From NCBI RefSeq assembly GCF_036898095.1, contig NC_090766.1:38509471-38573470 (forward strand): 64,000 nucleotides of DNA, given 5' to 3'. Origin of the DNA: Palaemon carinicauda. Lineage: Eukaryota; Arthropoda; Malacostraca; Decapoda; Palaemonidae. A program made the position numbers and the translations under genes. Position 1 is the stretch's first letter; every line of letters starts with the position of its first letter. This document shows positions 37,327 to 49,300 of the stretch, piece by piece. The notes under the pieces were generated by a model. The model was not told the origin of the DNA and did not search any database. It saw only the letters and a program-made list of their open reading frames with translations.

Positions 37327-40300
37327 TTATTCGAAATGTGATTTTTGCAACAAAGAATATTATTGGATGCAGTACTACGTACGTATACATACAAAAGAAT
37401 CATGGAAAAGATGCACATCCATTACATTTGTAGTATAGTAGCCATCAGCAGCCTTACACCATTTTAATATGGTATGACTGCATCTGATTTGCGTTTCATG
37501 TTCGATTTAATTTTACTACGTACTGTATACAGTACTGTATTATCGTATGATCACATTCTCTTTTCGTGTTTTATTTCTTTCTGTGCTGAATTATATATCA
37601 TATGTAATGCAATGAACAATCAGTAAGAGCAGATATTACTAATTACAGTATTAATGGAATTACAGGTAACAAAATATCGTATTTGGGGGTCTTCAGATTT
37701 CGCGGTATTTTCGAAATTTCCGGAAAATCCGCGATATGTATATATATATGGGTTATGGAAAAAACCCGCGAAGTGGTGAATCCGCGATGGTCGAACCGCG
37801 AAGTAGCGAGGGTTCACTGTACCTAGTTCCACGGGGGGCTCCGTGGATGGGGGATCCATGCGGACCGACGGGCGCCCTTGGTGCTTAAGGAAGGCCTCAA
37901 AGGTGCCCGTGGTCGACGCTAAAGCCTTCCTTCATACTCCTTATATCCTTCCTAAGGGAAGAAGGGGTGGAGGCTACCGTTGGGTTAGTCACTACACGGG
38001 GGTCCCGGTTCGAACCCTCTTGCCGGGCGGCTGGTCCGAAGGAGGAGATAGGAGGATGAGACACAGAAGGCGAGGCTCTAGGGAGCCACCCGAAAGCGGC
38101 CGCGGCTGTGGTAAACCCAAACAGCTCGCTCCGGGGCACTGTGAAATTCACCCAGTCCTTGGACTTACTCCTCTTCGCTTTCTTTTTAAAGGACTTCGAC
38201 CTTTTCTTACCATGTCTCGAGCGGGAACGAGACTTCTTCTTCTTGCGGGATTTCTCCCGCTTCCTCTTGCTAAGGTTCCGGTCCTCGTCTTCTGATGACG
38301 AAGAAGAAGAAGAGTCCGATGACGACGACGATGACGAGGACGAAGCTCTCCGACCGCCCGACACGTCCAAGACTGCGGGGGGAAATTCTCGGCGTTTCTC
38401 AGGTGTGGGAGGTTGCAGAAACATGGGGTGTAGTGTAGCCGAGGGAGCCGGAGGGGACCACGCGAGCCCTTTACAGAGCCATTGCTCAACATCCTCTTCT
38501 CCTCTAACGGGAGACCTGAAGGGAGTCCGAGGGGCCACCCACGTGGTGGGGTCCGAAGACGACGAACTACCTTTTTCCGTGTCTCCCTCGGCGGTTGACG
38601 CACCTGAAACACGCCACGAGTCAGGGGAAGTATCGACACTCGGCCTACCCCACATAGGATCTTCCGAGGAGACGGGACCTGCGGGCACCAGGCCCTCGCC
38701 TCCTACCCACACTTCCGCACTACACTCAGGCCCCACACATGCCTGCCCCACACTGGACACTTTCCCCACAGGAATATCAGACTCTTGGGGAAGGACAATG
38801 GGCCTCTTCCCTGCAACGGACTTACCTCGTCCCCTACGCTGGGGAGGGGAAGAAGGACGGGCGCTACGGTCTGCCGAGGCGTCTGGCGAAACCACAGGCG
38901 AAGATATGTTGGAGTCCTTAGGCAACTTCTTCGCTGCCTTCTTCTTCTTCGTCCCGAAGAGCACCCACTGGATCTCAGTCCAATTAGCACACTTCGGGCA
39001 CGTAGAGGTAGGGGAACACGCTTTCCCCCTACACGTGGAGCACAAGGAGTGGGGATCAACCTCAGGCTTGGAAAGGAAAGCCCCGCAAGACTTCCCAGCC
39101 ACAGGCCCAGGGCAACGACGAGGATGCTCCATAACGCAAAGCTAACACACCAAGAGACACAAGGATGTAAAGGGAAAGTGAAATGGAAACACGTGGGTAA
39201 CACGCGGTAAGCGCAAAGGATCGGGGGACACAAAGGGTCGCACAAGGTAAGAGAGAGCGCGGCGAGATGTTGATCCCGTCGCGACCAGAAACTTATTGGC
39301 GATTCGACCTGAGCTAGCACGCTGCCCGACCCCGGGTCGCCTCAGGGCACGTACCACACTGCCAGAGGTTGACCCCGTAGAAAACGGGAAGAGGGTAAAC
39401 TATACAAAAAGCTGGTCGGTTAGGTAGAGTTAACCAGTAACTCCTAAGAAGGTAGTTCTAGGTAAGTAACCGTGTTGGAACAAATAAGCATTCAGTGAAA
39501 AAGTCAATTAAATTCACTGATATTTAAATTGACATTTACATGTTAGGAAAAAAATAACATGGTACTTCATTCAAATCTTACTTGTGATTGATGCGTATTC
39601 TCCTAGAATCCAGAGAGCATGACACTGGACAGTTACAGAGCGAATAGTTGACAGGGATCCTAACAAACGCTCAATGATCTGGGGACGTAAAGTCTGCAAC
39701 GAAGGGAAAGAAAAAATATTACACACCTCTTGGAAAGTATCAATGCATGTGAAAACAAATAAATAGCTTCCAGTTTATTAAAAAAAAAAAAAAAGACAAA
39801 ACAAATATACATACATAGGACGACAAATAATGAGCTTTAAAAATTTACTAACATTCAATAAGACCAAGAATAACTCCACACGTACCTCAAACCTTTGAAT
39901 AGCTTCTCTAACAAAGACCAAAACATCAGTAGCTGCCAGCTCATTGTTATCGGACAAGAAATCCATCAAAATGGGGATGACATTGCCAGCCACATCTGGG
40001 AATTTCATACTGATAGTGTGGAGAGTTCGAACCAATAGTTGGCGATACCTAAAAAAAATAAATAGAACACTTAGTGAAAAAAATAAACATGTATACTGCA
40101 GTAGAGTATGGGTCTGAAAGCACAGAACTATTGTTTTAAAATTGTTTGAGCTATTTTGTATTGAAATTGTTTAACCATTCTGGTGAATATTATTACTCCA
40201 CTTTTGTGTCCGAGTTTGAGCTCCATTCTCGCAGCAAATATCAAAAATTTTAAGTAATTTTTATTTTTCCTAACATACTTACTGAGAACTACTTTCTTAG

Positions 40301-43300
40301 GAGTTACCTGTAATCTCCTCTCTACCGACCAGAGTTTTGTGTAGTATACCCTATACCCGTTTTCTATGGAGGGCTAACCCGGGAGTGAGAGAACGTGCCC
40401 CGAGGGTAGCCTTTGAGCTAGGTCGAGGTCCGCTTGGGTCCCGTGAGTCAGTAAGTTCCTCGGATGTTGCAAAAAGTCCCTGCAAGGGCAGAAAGGCACT
40501 CGGGGAAGGAAGGGAGGGCCATTACCCGAAAGTAGTTCTCGGTAAGTATGTTAGGAAAAATAAAAATTACTTAAAATTTTTGATTTGTTCCAACACGAAT
40601 ACTTACCTCGAACTACTTTCTTAGGAGACTTACACTTTAGGAGGTGGGAGTGACTTCCTGACCTTCAGACCCAGCAAGCGGACGCCAAGAAGCCTAGATA
40701 TGAACTAGGTTTTAAAACAAAAACAAACTGGGAAAACGGACGGTAGGGTAACTACACAACTGCTCACGTTAGTGTCTAAGTACTCACCCTTTGAAAAATT
40801 CTTCTGATGCCGAGTCCAGTACTGCAGTTGCAGAGACGTGTTCTTCAATGGTTACATAAGTGTGGTTATCTCCGATAGGGATAGGAAACGGGGATTAGGG
40901 TGAAAAGGAACGAACCTGTGTCTCCTGGTTTTGCTATCCACGATTGTGCCTGGGGCTTCACCGTTAAATCACTTGGAGCGCGGAGATGACTGACCCAATG
41001 GAGAACCCGTCTAAGGACTTTCTTGAGTAGTCCTTGAGGTAATGGGCAGTAAAGGTTGACTGGTTCGACCAGGTGCCCGCTCGAAGGATCTGGCCCACTG
41101 TCATGTTCTTCTTAAAGGCTAAGGAAGTGCTCAGACCTCTGATGTCATGGGGCTTGGGAGTGCCTGGCAAGGCCAGTCCCTCCTCCTTGTAGGCCCTGGC
41201 AATAACTTGTCTCAACCAAAAGGAAATGGTATTCTTCGATACCTGCTTCTTTGTAACACCTGTGGAGACGAAAAGGCTCTTGATGCCTGGCCGGAGATGT
41301 GCAGTCCTCTCAAGGTATTTTCTAATGGCACGGACAGGGCATAACCTCAAATCCTCAGGATTCCCAGTCCTAGGAATAGCTGGCAGAGAGAACCCCTCGA
41401 ATTTAGGATCCCAGACTGCTGGGTTCTGGGTTTTCGCCACAAACGAAGGGACGAACTTGAAAGAGATCTCTTTCCACCCCTTCGAATGAGAGACGTCATA
41501 AGACAGCCCATGGATCTCACCTACCCTTTTCGCAGAGGCCAAGGCCAACAAAGAGACTGTCTTGAGAGTGAGATCCCTGTCTACAATATCCTTCATTGGT
41601 TCGAAGGGGGGGCTACTTAACATCTTCAGGACCCTAGCTAAGTCCCACTGAGGCACCCTAACAGTTTGAGGGGGGCAGGACTGTTCAAAACTCCTGACAA
41701 GCATAGAGATGTGTCTAGAGCAGTGGTTCTCAAACTTTTTCATGAGCGACCCTATTTGAAACATTTCATTCCTTCGCGACCCAGAGTAAAGTGAAGAGAA
41801 AGAAAACATGCAATGATATATACACTTTATTTTGGAAAAAAAATAATGTGTACAGCTTTTCATTCACAAAACTAAACTAGTGGGATTTATGGCACTGCTT
41901 TTCCTTTTCACAAAACTAAACGAACAGGATTCATGGCACTGCTTTTCGTTCCCAAAACTATATTAATAGAATCCATGGCACTGCTTTTAATTCACAAAAC
42001 TAAATTAATAGAATCTATGGCACTGCTTTTAATTCACAAAACTAAATTAATAGAATCTATGGCACTGCTTTTAATTTACAAAGCTAAATTAATTTGTGGT
42101 TAAAGAAGAATAATTCAATTAAGCAACTGAAATACACTGAAACATTGAAAGCATGATAATGTTCCTGTGTCCCTGCGACCCATCAAAATTGATCTCGCGA
42201 CCCAACTTTGGGTCGCGACCCATAGTTTGAGAACCACTGGTCTAGAGGAACCCAGGTCGATGCCCTTCAGAAGGAAGACTTGACCCAAGGCTGCTCGTAC
42301 TCCTTTTATAGCTGGGATTGACATCCCTATCTCGTCCCTGAGATATACTAGAAAGTCTGCGATATCTGGGACCGAGGCTTTGAGGGGTTTTATGCGCTTC
42401 GAAGCGCACCACTTCGTGAAAGAGGCCCACTTCGCTTGGTAGACCGCTGCCGACGACCTTCTCAGGTATCGCGACATCCTCTTAGCTGTTCCTGCCGAAT
42501 ATCCTTCCTTCTTCAGGAGTCTCTCGATAGTCTCCAGGCGTGAAGGCGTAGAGACTGTGGGTTGTCGTGGAACCTGAGAAAGTGTGGCTGTTGTAGAAGA
42601 TCTGACCTGTCGGGGAGTGGCCACGGAGGATGGCTCGTCAGGTCTTTTAGGTCTGCGAACCACTCTCTCTCCGGCCACCAGGGCGCTACCAAAGTCATCC
42701 TTAAGTTCCGGGCAGCTCTTACTCTGTTGATCACTTGCCTGATCAACGTGAAGGGGGGAAAAGCGTACACGTCTAGGTTGTCCCACTTGTGCTGAAAGGC
42801 ATCCTCCAAGGCTGCCTTTGGGTCTAGGACAGGAGAACAATACACGGGAAGTTGCGCGTTCAGCTTGGTTGCAAAGAGGTCCATCACCGGGGAACCCCAA
42901 CGTTGAATGATGAGCCTGGCTACTTCTGGGAGGAGGGACCATTCTGTTCCTACTATCTGACCCATCCTGCTGAGACCGTCGGCTAGAACGTTCTTTTTCC
43001 CGGGGATGAACCTTGCCAATAACACTATCTGGTTCGCTTCCGCCCAATCTAGGATCTCTAGGGCGAGATCGCACAACTTCCTTGATTTTAAGCCTCCCTG
43101 CTTCTTTATGAACGCTACCACTGTGGCGTTGTCGCACATCAACGCCACAGTGTTTCCCCTTAGTAGATCGATGAAGTGCAGGCAAGCTTTCTGGACTGCC
43201 TTCAACTCTAGGACATTGATGTGTAGGCCTTTCTCCCCGTCCATCCAGGTTCCTCTCGCCGTCCCGTTGAGGAGATGGGCTCCCCATCCCTGGTTGGAGG

Positions 43301-46300
43301 CGTCTATGAATAGGAGCAACTCGGGAGGGTCGGTCGCGAAGGGCATCCCCTTGAGCGAGTTCGACCGGCAATGCCACCATTCCAGGGAGGGTAGTGTGTT
43401 TGGTAGGACTGGGATTAATTTCTGGGGCGAGTCCAGTTGGTTCCAGAAGCTCTTCAGGTTCCATTGGACGGCTCTGAGTCTGAGTCTCCCCTGGGGAACC
43501 AGTTTCTCCAACGACACCAGATGACCTATTAGCCTTTGCCAGTCCTTCGCCCTCCTGGGTTGCCCCGACAGGAAAGGAAGAAGGATCTTCATAAGATTGC
43601 TTATCCTCTCCTCCGACGGGAAAGCTTTCACTAGTAGGGAATCCAGTGTCATCCCCAAATAGGTCATTCTGGTGGAGGGAGATAGGTTCGATTTTTCTGG
43701 GTTGATCATGATACCCAGACCCTTGCAAAACTAGAGAAGTTTTAAACCCTGCTCCTTCAAAACGTCCTCCGAGGAGGAAAGAAGCAACCAGTCGTCCAGG
43801 TACCGGATGATGCGAATGCCCCGCTCGTGAGCCCACACCGAGACTGTCGTGAAGACTCTCGTGAATACCTGGGCAGCTGTCGACAACCCGAAGTAGAGGG
43901 TCTTGAATTGCAGGATCTGGGTACCCCATTTCACCCGGAGAAACTTCCGACTTGAGGGGTGGACCGGGATTTGGAAGTATGCGTCCTTGAGGTCTATGGT
44001 CATCCTGTAGTCTTTCTCCCTCAAGGACAGCAAGACTGACTTCGGAGTGTCCATTTTGAAATCTGTCTTTCGCACAAACTTGAGAGCTGACAGGTCTATC
44101 ACCGGTCTCCACCCCCCGTCGCCTTTTCTACCAGGAACAGGCGGCTGTAGAAACCTGGCCCTGGGTGCAGGATCTCCTCCATGGCGCCCTTTTCCAACAT
44201 CGTGGACACCTCTTCTTGAAGGGCCGCCCTCTTCAACGGGTCCTTGGGTGCCAACCACTCCGACAGGCTGGCCGGAATTAAAGGGGGGGGGGGTTCTGTC
44301 AAGAACGGTAACCTGTACCCCTCCTTCAGTACGGATACTGTCCAGGGCTCTGCTCCGTGAGCCTTCCATGCTTGCCAATGTAGTCTGAGGCATACCTGAG
44401 GCTTGGGCAGGAGTAGGGGGCCTCCCACTCTACCTCCTCCTGGAGGAGCGGCCTGAATGGCCTCTCCTGGAGGCAGAATATCCTGTCCTAAACGAGGCCG
44501 ACACTGCTGGAGCTCCTCTACGGGGGGGCTGAGGCGCTGAGGCCCACGAGGAAGAAGGGGCTTCTCTCCTCGTCAGGTTAGGCGGGGCCTGAGAAGTAGA
44601 GGGACCGTCTGAGGCTGACCTCTTGTAGGGGGCCTCCTTACCGGTGGAGGCCTGGGAGCGTTCACTTCTTTTCTTTTAGCCACCTTTTCCATGATCTCCT
44701 CTAGCTCCTTCAAGGGGAACAAGGAGTCACCCCACACAGGAAGGCTCCTCATGGCCCTCGCCTCTCTGTCTGGGACCTTCCGGGAAAGCTTCGCCAGAAT
44801 GGTGTCCCTTTTGCGAAGAACCCAATTCGCTGACCGGGCAAGGGACTGATACGTGAGGAACTTCAGGGTCTTGCCCCCGGAGATGATAAGCTCCCTCAGG
44901 AGGCTTTGCTGTTCCGGGTCCGTCAAGTCATATGTGGCTTGCACACCTACCAGTGTGGAAGCCCACCAGTCCAACCAAGAGGAGACGTGAACTAGGTCTT
45001 TCGACATCTCCTCCATCATCGCATCCTCCGACTGTGAAAAACAAATCGGGGCTGAAGAGGCTCTGTCCTCCGAGGCACCCTGTCCCAGAACGTCGAGGGC
45101 AGGCTCCACCTTGCAGGCTCCCGGTCGTTGTCCTTCTGGCACATAAACCCTGCTCTGTGTCTTGAGCCCTTGGAGCAACTTCGAAGAGCTCTGCGTTTTG
45201 GGAGCTTCGGCATTGCCTGCCACAACTCTATCGACGTGAGCCCGTCCCAGGACGAGATCTCGGGCCACAGGTAGGGCCAGGGAGGTTTTCTGTTGGACGG
45301 GTGCCTGCATCAAGCGGGTCAGGCTGGACCTCCAGTAGTCCTCATCGGTTGTAACCGGCTCTTCAATTCTATGATGCCTTCGGATCAGGCCTATAACTTT
45401 CCGATAGGCCGAGTCCTCGGTCGGGGAACCTTCCCTACTGTCAGCAGAACCTTCGGCCTGATCCCGAGGAGCCGGGTCACCCTTCTGCCTGATCCCGAGG
45501 AGCCGGGTCACCGGGCACTCCCACCGGGCGCTTTGGTTCTGGCACAACAGGCACTCCCCTGCGGTGGTACCGGTCTTCCCCAGCGGAAACCTCCGCACCA
45601 GGTTCGGGGGTCAGAACTGGCATCGCCGTGCCGGCGAGGACTACCGTTCGTGCATTCTCTCTGGGGGACGAGGACGCGGATCCCGTGGGCTGACCCGACG
45701 GAGGGAACCGTTCCTTAAAGTCCGAGGGCCGAACCAGCTGACCTGATTCGGCCAGGCTGCCCGTAAGGAAGCACGGTTCCCCCCGCTGGGCGGGGTGAAC
45801 CGGAAGCTTCGCGGCCTTACGCCTGCCTGAAGTGGCCTTCTCGCATTTCTCCCTGCGAGGGTCATATCTTCGCCTGGAGGATGGCCTTCGTGGCGAGAAA
45901 TCCCTGGATTGCCAGTCCGGGGAACACTGCAACTCAGACTTACGGGGAACGAAGACCCAATCACCATCGGGGGACCTACTCCTCCTGTGTTTCCTCCGTG
46001 GAGAGCGGGACCGTCTCCTGCTGAACCTCGAACAGGATCTTGAGCGGGAACGCCTGCTCCTGGACCACTCCCTCCGGCGCCGATGTCTCCTCCTGGTTTC
46101 TTCTTCTGAAGAGAACGAAGCCCCACCATCCGAAGAGCCCGACGAAACTGTACCACCCGCACGACGGGCAGAAGCGGGGGCTACGGAGGGCTTCGCGACT
46201 CGCTGCGTACCCGAGGTAGAGGGTTGCAGGAAGGTTTCTGGGACCGTCGTCAGAGGAGCTGCAAAAGAGGGTTGACGCCCTACACTAGGGAACCAGGTAT

Positions 46301-49300
46301 CCAGGCCCTCTTCCATCCACATAGGGGACCTACCTGGCGTTTTAGGGAGCTTCCACGCGAAGGAATCACTTACTGTGGAGTCTAGCTTACCCTGGGCGTC
46401 GCCACCTGCCGAAGAACCTGAAACACAGGCCCACGAAGGGGGCGAAGAAACAGGTACAACCTTACTACACCATAAGGGGTCGTCGGAGGAAACGTGCCCC
46501 CCAAGCACAAGGACAGAGTCTCCAGAACCCCCCGACACAGCACTACCAGGCTCCCCACTAGCCTGAGAAGTCCCCGCAACCCCCACTTCTCACACATTAG
46601 ACTCCTGGGGAAGAACCCTCGGCTCTTTCCCCGCAACCGACTTACCTCGTCCCCTACTCTGGGTAGGGGAAGGCGAGACAGAAGCCCCGTCGGACCGTCC
46701 ACTGGGTGACGGTAGCGGCGAAGAGACGCTAGATTTCCTGGGCGAACGTTTCGACGACTTCTTTTTCTTCGTGCCGTATCGCACCCACTGAATCTCACTC
46801 CAACCAACACACTCAATGCACGTATCCGATGGAGAGCACATCCTGCCCCTACAGGAAGAGCAAAGGGAGTGAGGGTCCACTTCGGGTTTGGAGAGGAACG
46901 CTCCACACGACTTTCCGGCTCTAGGCCCAGGACAACGGCGGATCTGCTCCATAGCACACAACCACAAGACACAGGAACGAAGCGAATCAAAGGGATACAC
47001 TTGGGAAGCACAAGGAAGGGTAGTGAACACACAAGAACACAAGGGATAAGCACAAAGCTACCACGCGGGACACACGAGGCGGACACAAAGGGTCGAGAGA
47101 GACGAGAGCGACGTGAGGGTATGGTATCACGTCGCGACCAGAGAACTTACTGACTCACGGGACCCAAGCGGACCTCGACCTAGCTCAAAGGCTACCCTCG
47201 GGGCACCTTCTCTCACTCCCGGGTTAGCCCTCCATAGAAAACGGGTATAGGGTATACTACACAAAACTCTGGTCGGTAGAGAGGAGATTACAGGTAACTC
47301 CTAAGAAAGTAGTTCGAGGTAAGTATTCGTGTTGGAACAAACTATACTTCGCTTTGTATACTGAAAAGTCGTCCATATTTTAGTAAGAGAGAACTACATA
47401 TATATATTTTCTTCAAACGCTAATTACCTAATTCATTCATAACAACGTTTGTGCCATAACTGTTAAACTTCATACATACCCATATGCTTATTTACTAGAA
47501 AAATTGCCATTATTAATTACTTTGTTGAAATATTTGCATTAAAATGTAAGGCATTTAGTTATGTGGTTGAAATCTTATATATTTCAACAAATTATTCATC
47601 AGAGTAGGAAAAAACTACTGTAAGTTTCACTATTAGCAGTAAGTAAAATATTTGAAGTTCAATTTAGTTAAACTTTTGAAATTCAACCTTTGAAGGTTTA
47701 CAGGCTACTCATGAATAATCAGAGATCCCTCTTCACCCAAGCTAGGACCAAGAAGGGCTGGGCAATGACTGCTGATGACTCAGCAGATAGACCTATAAGC
47801 TCCCCCAAAACCCCCCTTCTTAGCTCACAAGGATGGTGAGGTTGCAGTGACCAAAGAACTAACGAATTTGAGCAGGACTCTAACCCCAATCTGGCTTCCA
47901 CCAGTCAGGGATGTTACCAAATTGACCACCACAACCCTTTTCTTAAGTATAGCAAATCCACAGTACAGTACTCACTTTCCAGTGTCTTCATGTTCCACTG
48001 TGTTGTGGGTCTTGCCTACTTCCTTCTTCAGAACTTCCACCATTTCATTGACTGTGCGTAATGTCACTAACTCCAAAGCTGGAAATAGCAATGAGTACAA
48101 GATTAGTTAAAAGGTGGTCTTCCTAAGCATAGTACTATTTATTCCAGGTTGTGGTGAATGAGTAAAGTACTCAACTGTAAATATCACATACAGTAACTCC
48201 TCGAAAATCATTACACTTTTCATATGCTTATCATTTACAAATGGTATAGTATATATTCTAAAAAGTTATAACGAAGTATAACAACAGCAAATTAATAATA
48301 GATTTCATGAAAGTTTATAGTTTTGTCATTATTAGTCCTTGTCATCCAGCAGAAAAAAAAAAAAACGGTACTGTACCTAAATTCAATGTCTTTTTGCGCA
48401 CTTCCAAGTCAGGTGTTGTAAGAATCCTGAGCACATCCATGGCAAGTTCCTGGAGAATCTTTTCCTGCTGAGGCGAGTCCTTCAGTGCCACCAGGCGATC
48501 AAGCACGATCAACTTGACATTGTTGTCGCTTTCCTTAACAATCAACTCTATGTAACAATTAGCAGCAGCCTGAAATAGTAACGTTAATCTAAATTAATAT
48601 ATAGGTATTCACCAATACTGAAATTGCAAATTAGTATTACCTTTTATTATAATAAAAATTGGATAAAATAAGTAAAAATTTACATAATTTACATAAGATA
48701 CAACACAAGCTCAAAACCCCTGACCAAGGAATACGATCTTCTTTCACAAAATTACCTTGATGGCTGTAGGGGCTGAAGAAAGTGTGACGAGGGTACCAGC
48801 AGCCTCGTATCGTACAGCAGGACTGCTAGAATTCAAGAGGTTGTATATGCACCTGATAAACCTTGCCCTTTCTCCTGGGTTGGCATGACATACCTGAGGA
48901 GTAGAAGAATAATTATGACCATTATACGAGTAATATGCACCTTGCATTTAAGTGGGATAGTTATAATGAAATACAGTAAATAAAAAGCAATAAGTTTACT
49001 AGCAGATTTTATAAAATCAAACAGGATTTCGATCAACAGAAAAGTATCAAGTATATAAGGATGTTAATTTTTTTTCACCTACATTAAAAACTAACAGCTA
49101 TAAAATTGATTGAATCAGGCAAGTATTTTGATAGCAATGGAAAAGGAAAATTGCCAAAATACCCATTCAACATTCTGCATTTAAAAGCTTCATCTCATGA
49201 CCTTTTAAAGAAGAGATTTAGATAGTAAAAGTTTCAAATGTCACTTGGGTAGTGTTTTCCAGTAAACAGACAACAAGGACTAATGAAAGTACGTAAATAG

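Larger units (their letters stand above)
33307..37819 (-). mobile_element. Tigger (pogo, Tc1/mariner superfamily) DNA transposon
   Basis: The ends are inverted: CAGTGAACCGTCGTTTATCG on the left and the complement of CAGTGAACCCTCGCTACTTC on the right. Both are flanked by the TA target duplication (33305-33306 and 37820-37821). It inserted into ORF1 of DIRS C and so is younger than it. It carries a frameshifted transposase and long AT-rich flanks with large GA and CT microsatellites and an internal tandem duplication, making it about 4.5 kb, longer than a typical Tigger. Confidence 0.92.
28427..39486 (-). mobile_element. DIRS-like retrotransposon C, interrupted by Tigger
   Basis: This is a complete DIRS element in COPB1 intron 9 and in the same orientation as the gene. 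It has a left ITR (39289-39486), ORF1, RT/RNase H, YR, an internal complementary region (28701-28802) and a right ITR (28427-28641). A 4.5-kb Tigger transposon splits ORF1. Without it the element is about 6.5 kb. It is closely related to B and D. ORF1 has a frameshift, RT/RNase H has two frameshifts and YR one stop, so it is probably inactive but much better preserved than B. Confidence 0.9.
40240..47342 (-). mobile_element. DIRS-like retrotransposon D, interrupted by a hAT MITE
   Basis: This is a complete DIRS element in COPB1 intron 7 and in the same orientation as the gene. It has ITRs at 47143-47342 and 40240-40459, an internal complementary region at 40526-40628, ORF1, RT/RNase H and YR. 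A 519-base hAT MITE splits the YR gene. Without it the element is about 6.6 kb. Lesions are few: one stop and one 31-base duplication in ORF1, one frameshift and one stop in RT, and the MITE. Confidence 0.9.

Noticed and set aside
36541..37433. Open frames of Ser-Leu or Arg-Glu repeats in the CT/TAA region
   Set aside because: They are translations of CT and TAA microsatellites inside the Tigger flanks. There is no start context or conserved sequence.
38108..39145. 345-codon plus-strand frame opposite DIRS C ORF1
   Set aside because: It is the antisense of the ORF1 coding sequence. The minus strand has the conserved cysteine module and motifs shared with B and D.
45293..46275. Plus-strand frames of 141-147 codons over DIRS D ORF1
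   Set aside because: They are antisense shadows of the Arg/Ser-rich ORF1. Nothing in them is conserved except as the complement.
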